Shown here: in pieces, positions 34,972 through 47,573 of the stretch
Position numbering within the stretch: position 1 is the first letter of the stretch
Layout: every line of letters begins with the position of its first letter
Origin: Clavelina lepadiformis
Lineage: Eukaryota; Chordata; Ascidiacea; Aplousobranchia; Clavelinidae
Direction: 5' to 3'
DNA: 64,000 nucleotides
Assembly: GCF_947623445.1 (NCBI RefSeq)
Contig: NC_135243.1
Coordinates: 22,576,479-22,640,478, forward strand
Made by a program: the position numbers and the translations under genes
Notes under the pieces: generated by a model
Databases searched by the model: none
What the model was told of the DNA's origin: nothing
Seen by the model: only the letters and a program-made list of their open reading frames with translations

Positions 34972-36949
34972 TTAGGATTTGAATTTATCTATAATAAAAC
35001 CTAGCAACAAAATTAAAAGCAAAAACACAAACAAAAGATCACCAATTAAAGAAGAATAAATGAAGCAAAGAATAAACAACAACAAAAATAACAACATAAA
35101 CAATGCAAACTCCTTCTCTTTATCTTTTATTGACTCCACTAACAAAAAACATACAAATGCATATTTAAATAAATAGTAACCATGTAATAAAATAAATGAT
35201 ACATAATAATTAAACGCTTCCATACGTCCATAATTTGACCAACATTTACTCAGTTTACAAATTCTACTTTCTTTCAACTTTTTAACATCTGGGCAGGGTA
35301 CATCCCCGTATTGTAATGGGCGAGAGATGTGTCTGCGCCTTTCCTGCGTACCATCTCCACAGCTTTGGCTGCAAGCGGACCAGCTTGACCACTCCGAAAT
35401 CTGATGAATTTTGTACACAATTCATGTAACGCTACCTTATCTACTTATGGATGTTGATTGCTATAAGCATTATATTGCAAACTACTGACCTTATAATATC
35501 GGGAATAAATACTAGTATTAACCTTAAAGTTTGCTTTTGGTTTTCTGAGTAGTTATTTAGTGTTACAAAACTTAAACTTAAAAATCTGCTAGCTTTTATA
35601 GTAGTCGACTGTAGTAGTCAACTGTAGTCGACTGTATATGCAGTTTATCCCAGATGAGTGTACTGCCACGTGTTAAGTCACAGATACCTCACAATCCATT
35701 GGACAGTCCATCATTGTGCAGGTTCTCATTTCTTTCATAGATTGTTCCTCTGGACATGGCAAACCACCATGCTGGGCTTTTTTAAGAACGTATCTTTGCC
35801 TTTTTTGGTTTCCAATATCACAACTCTGGCTGCACTTTGACCAACTTGACCACTCGGACACCTAGAACACAAGAGCAAGCTTTTATGCTACAGGAATTTT
35901 CAGTGCAGGTTTTGTTTATCAAATACAAGTCATGCAGTTTGGCTTAGTTGTAACGTTTAATCTCCTTTGATTCAATCATTTTAAAATTTAACAGAACTTT
36001 CAAATTCACAAATTTTATCAATGGATTTGAAAACCGCTTGAATTTACGCAAACAAATAATGGACAGATATTTTTATTGCAAAAAGATTCGAAAACGCAAC
36101 GTACTTAAGTCTTACTTACTTGGCAATCAACTGGGCAGTCCTTCAGTTTGCAGATTTGCGTTTCCCTCATTGCATCTTTTTCTGGACATGGTAAACCACC
36201 GTGTTGAGCTTCGTTAATAACGTATCTTTGCCTTTGTTGGTTTCCTGCACCACAACTATGGCTGCACTTGGACCAGCCTGACCATTTAGAAACCTAACAA
36301 TAATGCCTTGGTGGTCACCGCATTTATGTTTTTACTAATTTAATTTTTTTAATGCCGTTGTGACCTTGTATCGTTTGTGACAGTGTACTGATTATTTTGT
36401 AAACATTGTTTTTAAACATTATATTTACAGGCAGCAAACGCCAAGACAGAAATATCATTTAATCATCACAAAGTTGTTTAATGCTTAAATATTTACCTTA
36501 CAGTCCACTGGCTCCTTGAAGAAAAAAGCAGAGCAAAAAAATATCAATAAAACCAAGGAGATTATTTTCCACCATTTAGTCACTGTCAAAATTATTATCA
36601 ACTTTTGCAGTTATAGTTTGTGTTTATAGCCTAATATCTCAAGTAAGACTTAGAAAAATATTCAAATATTCTGTTTATATGTTGATCACAAATTTATAAA
36701 TTTGTAAACTTATAAATTACAATTCATAATATAAACTTTATCATATCGAAGATCGGTACAAGTTTTAGGATTTTGGCTTAAAGGTCTGTAACACTTCACG
36801 AATTTGAGCCTTAAGCGTAAAGATTAAATGAATTATTGCCACAGATAACACATAGACATTCAAAAAATACTTCACAATATCGTATATACCGTTTCGTCCT
36901 CGGTCATTTTCATAAATTTGTTCTGCATCACTCCTTTCAGTTTTTGTCC
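34972..36949 (-). CDS. Thrombospondin type 1 repeat membrane/secreted protein
   Basis: Minus-strand exons: 36890-36949 (possible start ATG at 36926-36928), 36497-36601, 36120-36293, 35688-35861 and 34972-35400. Three TSP1 domains are clear, each opening WSxWSxCSxSC with the CxxxCP and CPxDC cysteines: VSKWSGWSKCSHSC, VSEWSSWSKCSQSC, ISEWSSWSACSQSC. The first two domain exons are exactly 174 bases in phase 0. The exon before them encodes a hydrophobic stretch (ISLVLLIFFCSAFFF) running into EPVDCK, read as a signal peptide or signal anchor. After the last TSP1 the frame continues through at least two strongly hydrophobic segments (FALFMLLFLLLFILCFI and LLFVFLLLILLLGF) before the stop. TSP1 domains act outside the cell in adhesion and innate recognition. 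The 5' end is uncertain: exon 36890-36949 in another phase resembles a kinase linker of K4, and the 18-base EPVDCK part could be a micro-exon. Confidence 0.7.
35601..35637. repeat. Short tandem repeat GTAGTCGACTGTA
   Basis: Three imperfect head-to-tail units of about 13 bases lie in the intron between the second and third TSP1 exons. Confidence 0.55.
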
Positions 36950-37654
36950 CTGTTAATGAAGATCATGTCAGATTATTAGCATTGATAAAACTTAATTGCT
37001 TTTGCTCACTGGGTCAGCTACAGGCGTGCACGCAATATGTTTTTAATTGGTGTCTAAATATTTGTTTATCATATGCTGCAAAGGACGCTGAAATATATTG
37101 ACAAAGAATCGTTGTTGAATCGTTGTCCTTTCGTAAAGCGGCTTTATCAGAATCAATACAGTGACTGCTTCTAAAATACAGATAGCGTTGCTGGATAAAT
37201 ATTTAAAATTAACTGAATTAACTGGTTTACTGAATAAAGTCAGCTCTAAAACAGGCAAACAGAAACTTTATGTACGAGTATTGCAAAGGTTGTGTTCTCT
37301 ATGCATAAAACGCCATACATTTCTTCACTAAAATGCTTTGACTAAATAAATTACCAGCAGTTTCTTACTGCTTTAACAAACAATACTGTATTTATACGTA
37401 AAATTTTTTAATACATTGTAACTTTGACCACAACGCGACCAAACCATCTTCGTTATAATATTTTTGCCCAAAAGTTGGTATATTTTCGTTTTTAAATGCC
37501 GTACGCAAAATAAGTTGTTTTTCTTCTACGAAATCCTGCATCGCCATTGGATTATACTCCAGATATTTCAATTAAACCAAAAATAAATAGAAATAATATA
37601 CTGAGTATGACGTTGATGATCTTATCAACAATAAAATTAATAACAGCAAACTAC
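36950..37654. other. Junction between the TSP1 gene and K4
   Basis: AT-rich DNA with no family exon. In every other full copy, linker exons and module exon A begin within about 4.5 kb of the kinase exon. Here only one candidate linker (36890-36949) and then TSP1 exons are found. Confidence 0.45.
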
Positions 37655-39049
37655 CTGTAAAGCCTGGTGGGCACAAAGAACTTGCTGGAACGCAGTCATT
37701 TTGAACATAAGGCGGTTTCCCCACAGACAAACTTTTTAAAGCATCCAAAACTTGTTGGTGAACTTCACTAGAACGATGATCGGCCAGTTCAGTTTGCAGC
37801 TGATTTTTTACTTCAGTCATGGTCGGTCGATCAGCAGGATTCTGTTGCCAGCATCGGGTCATTTTGTCTTCGAGAAAGCCAATGATTGACGCATAGCCAC
37901 ATTCGCCTTCTGAGGTTAGTCTGCTTTTATAATCCTGGATGTTTTGAACACTTGGTCGTTGACCTTTGATGATCCCGTCAGTAAATACTTCTTCTGGAAC
38001 CCCAATATCAAGCGGCATTACTCCCGATAAAATCATGTACAAAGTCATTCCATAACTGTAGGTGTCGCATTTAGATGTTAGCTTGGTGCTGATATCCTGT
38101 AATCGTTCAGGAGCAGCGAACTGAGAAGTAAACTGAACATATCCCGCATTTTGGCGATCAGCTGGTGCTGCAGTACAGGTGTAACTTCACAGTTGGGCAG
38201 TACCAAAGTCTCCAATCTTGCAATGTAAATCTTCGGTCATGAGAATGTTTTCTGGTTTTATATCTCCATGCAACAATCGTTTGTCATCAAAAAGATTGTG
38301 GATGAAAGCAAGTCCGTTGGCAATCTCTGCACCAAATCTTGCTTTAAGTAAAGGTCCTAAAACGATTTCTTCATCTAAAAGAATTACTTTCAGATTACCA
38401 GCAGGAAGATATTCCATGATAATTGCCACTGCACCAGTCCAGTGCGTCCAACCGTAAACACGAACTATGTTTTCATGTTTGGCTTTTTGGAGGTGGCCAA
38501 TTTCGTTTTTGAGCCTATTAAATTTTTATAATGGATATAAAGCATATCCACAATTTTATTTTTGAATATTGCTCACTTTAAATTTTATCTCGGTCAATAT
38601 TTTTTTTGTACAACCTAATGTTTTACTTTTAGTAATTTTAAAGTAATTAGCATTTTCTTGTGAATTACTTCTTTTCCAATAATTTTTTTTCTTGTCTTCC
38701 TCCTTTCATTTCAGAACACTTTACAGCAATTGCTCCATATTTTTCATGAAATCCAAGGCGAACTTTCCCGAAAGATCCTTCTCCGATACATCCCTTATCG
38801 TCATCAGCAATGCAAAGAATTTCATTGCATTTGTAGAGTTTTATCTGCAATTAGAAAATAGTTCATCGCATTAACTTCATATAGTTTCCAGTTTATCTAA
38901 TTTTACCAGAGTTTATGGTATAATTTAAATTGTTTAATAATACATAGTACAAAACAGTTTTAAGTAAAAGCTGTGAAATTTTAATGCTTATAAAATTTAC
39001 CACATTTTTTAAACATACAGTAATTTGGTCTTACTTGAGTTTCAGTCAT
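37655..39049 (-). pseudogene. K4: kinase copy with in-frame stop and no ARM-like module
   Basis: Exons: 39035-39049 (MTETQ), 38669-38844 and 37655-38514. The N-lobe (GEGSFGKV, IAVKCSEMK), HGDIKPENIL and GDFGTAQL are intact. The codon after AQL is TGA (38187-38189) where relatives have Ser. The frame then continues open and homologous (FAAPERL, DTYSYGM, CWQQNPADRPTM) to a normal phase-1 donor at 37655, so there is no frameshift, only one stop and a two-codon length difference from K1, K2, K5 and K6. If the stop is real the product ends in the activation segment and cannot be an active kinase. The promoter is nearly identical to that of K5. It may be a recent pseudogene, a polymorphic null allele or a sequencing error. 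Confidence 0.78.
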
Positions 39050-39059
39050 GATGACGAAC

Positions 39060-39165
39060 TTCACAGATTTACCTGACAATAACTGACAATAACTACACAG
39101 GCTTGCAGCAGCTGACGCTTTATGCTATGTCAACGTTGAAACTACACAGCTTCGTTTAGCTGGAA
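39060..39165 (-). promoter_or_regulatory. K4 proximal promoter, shared with K5
   Basis: On the minus strand a TATA-like CATAAA lies at 39119-39124, about 70 bases before the ATG. It is flanked by an E-box CAGCTG, and by TTGACATAGC where K5 has TTGACGTAGC. The whole block is nearly identical to 50890-50995 upstream of K5, differing mainly by an extra CTGACAATAA unit here. Conservation in non-coding DNA fits either recent duplication or selection; I cannot separate these. Confidence 0.5.
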
Positions 39166-40699
39166 AGCTTGAAAGGGCTTGAAAGAGAACATGTTTGAGC
39201 TTGCTAGAAATGTAAACATATTCTGATACGAATACATCACGATTCAAACATCATTAACCTCCATCATGTTTGCTTTGCGTCTGCTGACAAGGTTTTTTAG
39301 AAGTAGTTATAACTCCAGGTGCTCGTAACAAGTTGTTCAGTTAATTTTGATATTCAATTTTACGCAATAAGTTTGAATATTTAATGATATTGATTATTTT
39401 GATTCATTTGAAGGAAAATAATACATCACATTATTATTACTACCAGAGCATGCTGTAGAGTAATGGAACGATTACAAAATATTTCCCGAATTTAACTAAA
39501 CGATTTAGATACCACAATGCGTTTTATTTGTAACAAATTCTATAGGTTTTTTTCACAACAAGAACTGTCAAGCAACTTTGGCCGAATCTCTCTTAAATTC
39601 TAACCCGGAATATATGAGGTTGCCTAAGGTAAAAAGGTTCAAATAAAAGCAAACATCGTCGCTCTTTATGATGTTTGCTCGGTCTCCGTTCACTCGATCA
39701 CTTATAAATTAATAAAATACTTTCAGTTAAAAGCGATAAGTACTGAACCTAAATTATTGCAATGAAAAGTAAACATTGGTAAAATATTAACAGTACGCAG
39801 TTTAAATTACATTTTTTGCTTACACACTACAACGGAATTGTACAGGAACTAAACCGGATGCGTTAAAATTTTTAAAGTGCGATACAATAGAAGTGTATAG
39901 AGCTCACAACCATATCCAGGATATAATCTAAGATATGCAGTATAATACATACCATGAAATTTAATGATAAATAATAAAACTTCAAAATAAAGCGACTCTA
40001 TAAGGGTTGTTTATTTGAACAATAATGAACTAGTGAAATATTCAATAGTGAAATAGCCAAATGAGTGTTGAAGTCGTTACCATGTTAACCCGGTGTTATT
40101 CGTCTACTCGGACTAGAAGTAGGAGCAAGATTCAAGCAGAGACTGGGTGGTGCTGTCATGTATAATTGGCAAAGCATTTGGTAGATGTGACAGTCGGATA
40201 CGTTCTGTCTGTGCTCGTTCTTGCTTCAGTCACAAGCCGCAGAGTTGTCCACCTCCTTTTGTGGTGAGTTGAGGAGAACCCCGTCACACCAGTAATGTAG
40301 GTATACGTGGTTATACGCAGTATCCAGTCAATCTTGATAACCAAAATGTAGTGAAATTGGTGTTGGCACCGAGAATAAATTTGCAAAATCTTGCAACGCA
40401 CTTTCGCCTGAAATTCTTACATACTTAGTCGGCCCAAAAAGTTGGCGGAAACGTTTTGGGAGAAATGTTTCTAGAATCACAATGTATGGATCCATTTCCC
40501 GGCGAGCGAAACAAACATAAATTTTTTTTTATTAAATCCGGCAGGTTGGATGTCAGAAGGAGTTGAGGTTGCCAAATTGTGTGGACACCGACAACCGGCC
40601 GCAACACACAAAGCACCAGGTGTAGAAATGCACCACTGTTACGTAGACCATAAGATCTGGACCTAACTGACCTGTCCGTGAGCAAACGAAGCGACTTAC

Positions 40700-40860
40700 A
40701 GGCAAGGCCGCGGTGTTAAAATACAGAGCCAGTCATTATTGCATTCGAACCAATGCTCATTATTCAAGTTTTGGGTCCTGGTCCTGGCAAGAATGATCTG
40801 GCCCACGGTTGTCATTTCATACAGAAATCGTTTTTATAGAAACCTTTCTCACAATGATGG
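40700..40860 (-). repeat. Dispersed repeat R3, left arm
   Basis: Reads as an inverted match to about 52620-52800. Shared blocks include the GCCTTGCCTGTAA motif, TGGTCCTGGCAAGAATGATC versus its counterpart, and AGAAACCTTTCT. Confidence 0.55.
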
Positions 40861-41809
40861 TGTTTCGGTGGTTTGGCTTTCAAGGCTTTTGAAGGAAAAA
40901 TACAAACAATTTTAGGTCGTCAACCCTTTGGGCCCTTGGCGTTTGCTGAGGCTGTAGGATTGCCACAATAATGGTTCTTCTCGAAAAATTTTTGTCGCAA
41001 TGAAGAAAAAAGATGAAGAGATACCAAGACTTCAGCACCGAACCAGCATGGAAGATAAGTTCCAAATACAGATGATTTCGGGCTTTGTATGGTGGCGGGC
41101 TACGGTTAAATCTTCTGGGGGAAATCTCCAAGGATGTTTTTGTCATCAGGTTATACCTTTCACAGATCATACTGTCTATTGTAACAATTCTAGATCACTA
41201 CCGGGCTTTTCTCTTACATCCCTTTTTTGCATCACAATTTTAAACCGTTGAAAATCATAAACAAATTTATCCCATCAAATTTATATTTACTGTAAAGGGC
41301 AGTTGGAGAGAAGAACTCTCTTGACTCTGAAGAACTCTGTTGATTTTCTTTGTTCACAAGTTGACGCTCATTCATTAGCAATGAAAAAGGACAAAATGTT
41401 AACAAAAGGACGTTTGTACCTATTTGTAAATCTTGTCGCTTTCTTTACAATCCAATTTTAGACTTCGGCTTGACTGATATAGCCTAAAATTCAGCATAGA
41501 GCAAAAATATGGGTCCACATTAAAATGTCCACAACTCCCCATCTGATGTTAGGTGGGGTAAACGTTATAGATTCAACATAGAGAGTATACAATATTGTAT
41601 TCACAGACGGCACAACTTGAACTTGAAAGATAACACCAAATTTATACATCAGGTCAGGGACAAGACAAGATCAGAAAATAGCCAATAACAAACTCAAATT
41701 TACTAATTCATAGCCGATGAGTTATTAAGTAATTATACATTAGGTTTTTTCTACAAAGTCAATCTAGATTCTAGAATATTCCGTGATGATTGCAATACTT
41801 AATTTAAGC

Positions 41810-42170
41810 TATAGATTGGCCAACAGTCACATTATAATCAGCAAAGCACAACACGCTACAATCTAGCAACAACGACACTGCACTGAAACACCGACCGGCA
41901 TTTCACAATATAGCACAGTTGACCACTTGGTGTTGACAAAGCGCTATTTAGACTGCATTGAATCTGTACCCAATGAATCAGCGCTTGCCAAAATTCCCCT
42001 GGACCGTGGGAAAAAGCGACGGCTTTATGTACACTAAACCTACGACGGCAACGCTGAATGTAGAAGCCAGTACAACACAAGCGATAAACATTCTGGAGTA
42101 ACATAAGTAAATAACAAAAATAACCCTTCATTTTCTAGTGAATATCGTAACAACTGCCAAGGTGACAACG
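41810..42170 (-). repeat. Dispersed repeat R2, copy 3 (inverted)
   Basis: Reverse complement of the R2 core, with GACCACTTGGTGTTGACAAA then GCGC, and the CACGGTCCAGGGG/AAAGCGACGGCTTTATG region. Closest to copy 4 at 51540-52200, including the CAACACGCTACAATCTAGCA block. Confidence 0.65.
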
Positions 42171-42276
42171 TATGACAACGTATGACTTATGACGTATGAT
42201 ATTTACAAGTTAATTGTAATAAAAATAATGCAGCCGATTCTGCAAGCAATCAAGCAATTACATTTAAAAACGTTCC

Positions 42277-42282
42277 TTTAAT
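42277..42282 (-). terminator. Candidate poly(A) signal of K5 (ATTAAA)
   Basis: ATTAAA on the minus strand, about 43 bases after the K5 stop. A common variant of the canonical hexamer, suggestive only by position. Confidence 0.35.
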
Positions 42283-42324
42283 AAGCTTATACTTAAACTT
42301 TTACATAAAGCACAACAGTACAGT

Positions 42325-45300
42325 CTATTTCTTCGATTTAAAAATACTGAAGAATGATTCTTCGGTGATTAGGACTTGATAAATATCATCTGCCATTTGT
42401 CGCAAGTTCCTGCAAATTACAAAATTTGTTACCAATAAAAGCATAATAATCGGAATTTTTGTAATAAAAGCGCTTATATTTAAAGTTAAATTTTATTTTT
42501 GGTTATTTTATGATCAATAGAACAACACTTTTTCGAGTTGTTGCTGATTTAAAAAACGAGGTACTCCACAGTAACGTTATTAGTAATCCATAGAAAATTG
42601 CTCCTGTGATTACAGTATATTAAAAAAGAATAGTTATTTTAAACGTTGTGTTAAAATGAATCATTCTGAACTTACTTGTCAGGGTCATTTATTCTCATTT
42701 TTTGAAAAAACAAAACCAAAGTTGTTTGTTTTTTGAATTTTTCCTGAGTTTTCTTTGACAAACACATATTCCTGATCAGCTGTAAAGCACATTTTCTCTC
42801 CATTTCATCTTCTGTAAAAATTAAAATATGAAGCGTAACAATTTGTAACAACAACAACTCCTTACATTTATTACAACTTTCTATTTAATAAATAATGAAA
42901 TAAGCCAACATAATCAACATAATGAAAAAGTCTAAAACTGAAAATTGCATTTTATAAAACTGCTTAAAACTGTGTTAAAACTTTTGTATATAAATTTAAC
43001 CGGTTCAAAAACGAATAAAATTGTTCCATATGAAAAATTGTCCAAGTGACCATGATCTTTTCTTCAGAAAATTAAACTATATGTCGTATTTGATGCATAT
43101 TTTTTAATTTTTATCGGTTCATTTTAACTACTAAATGCCCTTAGTAGGATCACGTATTGTGACTGTGAGATTATGACGCCATAACACATGGACATTTAGG
43201 CACATGTGATCGTGCATAAGTGAATTAAACCTTTAAACTAAATTCTCATGACAAAATACATTTTGTAATTCGATAAAACAATATCGTTGAAAACCATCAA
43301 AGAAAATTTTGGGAACGTTACATAGATCATGCAGTCAACAATTTTCCAGAAACGTTAATTGAGTAAAACCGTTTTCTGCAGTTTTAGTAGAAGATTTTTC
43401 TCAAACTGTACGAATTGTGAAGTATCATGCAAGAAAATAATGATTATTATCTCCACGGAGATATTTAAAAGTAAATTACACACCTGATTCTAAAATGGCG
43501 ATAATATACTTGGGGAATTCAGGAGCATTAAATAATGCTGCTGAATTTTCTTTATTGCGGGCAAGCTTGGCCAAGCCTTCACACATTTCCAACAAGGAAA
43601 CTTTACTGGTTTCAAGATGAATGCGTGTTTCTTTCGAATAACACTGACCCTCAGTCTCAGTGTATGATCGTTTATTTTCGATTCCTCGTCCGATAACCTA
43701 TGTAGTTATTCAAGTAATAATGACATTCTAACAGCAATAAAATTACAGCAATAAAAATAAGCAAAACGAAACATTAATAAATTACCTGCGAAATCAGAAA
43801 AATCTTCAAAATTTAAACATTATAATAACAGAAGGGAAACGCTGAAACCAGTTTTGTTTCGAAAGTTTTCTTACAACTTTGCAATTTATAGAGTATACTG
43901 AAAGTTTTACGGAAAACAATAAAAAACCATATTATCGATAATATGGTCTGGAGATAATTGTTTATATTATATATCATAATGAGCGCTTTAAATTAACATA
44001 AATTGAAATAAGTGATTTTATTAATAAATTTTAGATTTCCTTAAAATATGACTATGTCAAATTAGTTATCAAAAATAGGAAACTGACGACGTTGTTTAGT
44101 GCAAAAGTTTCAGTGTGCAGTTTAGTGCATTCAGTGCAAAGTATATATTTAAAAAAGGGAAAATTTTAGTAGAATTACGAACTTGGTTGAATATCAAAAA
44201 TTTCTGACGTTCTATTGCTTAAACTCACTGACGTACTTTTTGTCAAAACAAATTAGCAAAAACCAAGTAAAGTTGAATTTTAATGTAAAACAAATTATAA
44301 CATACAGTAATTAGCAAAAAGCGTATGTTAACTTTTTAGAGGTGTATCGAAATTTCCGCAGGCGAAATGTGGTAAAAATGTCTAATTTTGGTTTTCGGCC
44401 GAAACCGGCTTGAAAATTCTTTTCTTGTAATGAAACTATAACAACAGCAAATATGATTGTTGTTGTACGTAACAAGAAATCTAAGCATGTCAATTATGTA
44501 TGCCTTTCTTTTGCGGAATAGAACTATTTAGTTCAGTACACATAAGTAAGCACATATGTATATATGTAAGTATACGATAGTTCAACTCTCGTATTTTCTT
44601 GATTGTAAAAGCCGCAATATATAGGCACTGTTTTCTTCACTTTTACGATATAGATACTTGCAATAATAGATTGAATGCTTCGGTCGAAATAATTTGGTTG
44701 CATTTTTCGAAAATTCCGACCGAATCCAAAATACACAATTCGGTACACCCCTAAACTTTAAAATATAGGACCTGAACAATATATTGTATCAATGTCTGGT
44801 GTACTATCAGCGAATGCATTTGATCTTCTTCTGCTACATAAGCTAGCAAAAAAGCGGAAACGCATAAGAATTCCTTTTTTGTGGACTCCTGCATGAAATA
44901 AAATTTAACAAGGTGTTATTCATTTCCATAAATATACAGTTAGTCAAAATTACAACAAACCAATTTTAAAATTGTTTATTTCTTTGCATTGGCATTTCAT
45001 GGTTATTAACATATGAAATTATACAATTTTGGGAAAGACGTAAGCAAATAATAGCGAAGGTTTGCATAAGTAAGGACTCTGTGTTTACAAAGCATATGAT
45101 GAGCATATAATCTTCATTGAATTTAGCAAAAAACGTAACTAAAAGTCGCGTATTGGAATTGCCGAACCTTGCTTGCTTGATTGACTTTAAATTTAATTGG
45201 CCTCCGAACGTTTTTATCACGCATAAGCCAAATATCAGTCTTGAATGCTTGTGATGAATACGTTACATTTATCATACTATGATCATTCGTGGAAACGCTT

Positions 45301-47573
45301 GGCAAAGTTTTAGATGTTACTCGACACCAAACTTAATTACAAACCACAGTACTTTGCAGAGAAACAGTAATTAACAAAATTCACACACTCTACATACCAT
45401 TATGTCGAACTAAAACTATCATGACTTATGCACTGCTTAACCTATATCACTTGATTTGATGTTACCGATGCTAACACGCGTTATTTGTTGATTCTGGTTA
45501 TACTTTTCTGTTTACTGTAAATAACTTAAAAATTAAGGTGATTGTAAAAGACTTACCGCTTGTTTGACCAATTCGTTTTTGATATTAGGCATAATTTCAT
45601 ATAGATTTAACAGTTTTACGTGCATACAAGATTCCATTCTTGTTGCACAGTTGTGTAAAATGTGAACACTTGTGTTATCGGAGAATTGTATTATCTGTAA
45701 AACAGAATTTGTACCCACACGTACATTGATAGAATTATTTCTGGCATGCTAACAAAAGTGTTTTATTTTGTTTTTCCATGCGTCGGCAAACTCCTATACT
45801 GCATTATTGTTATAGCATTTATTTAACTTCATACATTCTATAGCAAGACTATTACGTTCGAAATTGAATTGTTTCTCATGCACGTATTAAACTGATTTCA
45901 GGTTAGAATTATACGATTTCGTATGGTTTTAAGAATTTATACATTGCGATGACGCTTTCAATCAAATTAAAATGTCACTTTGCTTCAAAAACTAGCACAA
46001 GGCGATCAAACTCCTAAGAAATGATTTGAGTTGTCCTGTACAAGTAGGAAATAAGAAGAAAGCAATGCAGACAAACCTTTGTAGAAAGCCAAGAGCACGT
46101 ATATACATGTTGCAAGTGAATTGCAATCAATGCAATCAATCCTTGCTTGCCGCATTCAACACAAAATGCAGCACTTGGATCAGTTAAATTCCAGATTGCC
46201 ATTTTCAGAGTTTCCAAAAGCAAAACTTTTGTCCTAAGTACAAAATAAAGCTTTATCAAGGGTTCTGTAAAAAAAACTTTAATTTGATTTTGCGAAGACT
46301 TTTAGAAATAGTTTTGTAAGCATTTATATTTTTTGACATTTGACAAAAGTTTTATTACAGTTTTAAAGAAAATTCAACAATTATGCGAGACATTTTTGCT
46401 TTGTCGTTTTGTAGATTTTGTCTCAATAAATCGATAATTAATAAGCATCACGATCTTGGAAAAGCATATTACAACTCATTAGCATATATCACATGCCTAA
46501 CTTTATCTTTTAATTGCTCCATAGCTATTTTAGTTAACATATTCATATAGTATGTGATTATGTAAAATATCGCATAGGAGCGAGCAAAGTAAACGTTTCA
46601 CTTGTCTTCTGTATTTCAATGTGTTTGTTGAGCGAAAGTTACACACAAAAAACATACGCAGTAATAATGAAGGAAAGATTTCAAATAAGTTTTAGCTTGT
46701 TAAAATGATAAAAAAGAGAACGAAACGATAGAAGAGATGACAATTGAAAATTACCACTGCCAGGTACTAAATAAATATAAACCACAACTATAACAACAGA
46801 GGAAAACCGGTAATAAAAATTAGTTTATATCCTATGAAGTATCCTAATAAAGAAAGATCTAGCTAATATAACCTTTGATCTGGATACAGTTTCCCGTCAT
46901 CAATTAGCATCTTGAAATATTGGAGAAACAATGGGATAGCATTGTTACACAACATTTCATCTGCCACGTCCTTTCGAACTTCCTGGAAAAAAGCAATTGG
47001 AAACACAACGTCACGGCAAAGTTATTTAAACTCCATAAGTACGCATTGTATTACATATTGTAAGTTATTTAAGATTCAAATCTCACTCAAGCTTCAAATC
47101 ATCTTTAACGGTGCAAAAAAATTGATTCTTTTTAAACTAATTAATTCTTTTAAAATTATATTTAACAGAATTTTGTAATCTATAACAAATGCTATAAATC
47201 TTCAGTATAGCGTCTGTCTTTTCGAACTAAAAGTTGTCAAATACCACAAAACCAAGATGCTTTATGAATCGGCGAATTTGCCAAAAATTGCTATAAATGA
47301 TGACGAACTTAAGTATATTGACCGGAAACCAAACCCAATATTCACTCTCAAAAGTGCCATAAAATAAAATACCAAACAACACATAAGCAATAGATATTTT
47401 TATACAGAATTATAGGCATACAATCAAAGAAAAAAACATCACCAATCCTGAAGATGTGAGACGAGATAAAAAGTCAAGTTTTTCTGTGGCAGTTTTCGCC
47501 TCTTCCTCATTCCATTCGTTCAACAAATTACAAGTTCTTAAATAAACAAGGCTGGCTCGAACATAACTTTTTG
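42325..47573 (-). other. K5 ARM-like module, exons A-H with stop
   Basis: Exons: A 47443-47573 (SLVYLRTCNLLNEWNEEE), B 46873-46982 (VADEMLCNNAIPLFLQYF), C 46077-46233 (AFCVECGKQGLIALIAIHL), D 45557-45694 (HILHNCATRMESC), E 44772-44888 (IVHQTLIQYIVQ), F 43484-43697 (EMCEGLAKLARNKENSAA), G 42676-42811 (ALQLIRNMCLSKKTQEKF), H 42325-42409 (NLRQMADDIYQVLI, then a stop after KSKK). Exon F is longer than in relatives by an insert of about 13 codons near its start. Exon A is three codons shorter than in K1 and K2. The exon E donor is a poor GTCCTA. This is the only copy in which the module runs undamaged to its own stop. Confidence 0.8.

Larger units (their letters stand above)
39166..42324. other. 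Intergenic between K4 and K5, repeats
   Basis: No gene resolved. Contains a repeat block at about 40700-40860 with an inverted copy near 52620-52800, and R2 copy 3 at about 41810-42170. Open frames at 40156-41251 lie in or beside this repeat DNA and lack recognisable domains. Confidence 0.5.

Noticed and set aside
34972..35220. Hydrophobic tail of the TSP1 gene as chance translation of AT-rich DNA
   Set aside because: Considered seriously, because Leu/Phe-rich frames arise easily in AT-rich sequence; kept in the model because the frame is continuous with the TSP1 exon to a stop, but its reality needs a cDNA.
40156..41251. Possible gene from several open frames between K4 and K5
   Set aside because: The frames lie in or beside dispersed repeat DNA, partly duplicated at 52.6-52.8 kb, and contain no recognisable motif.
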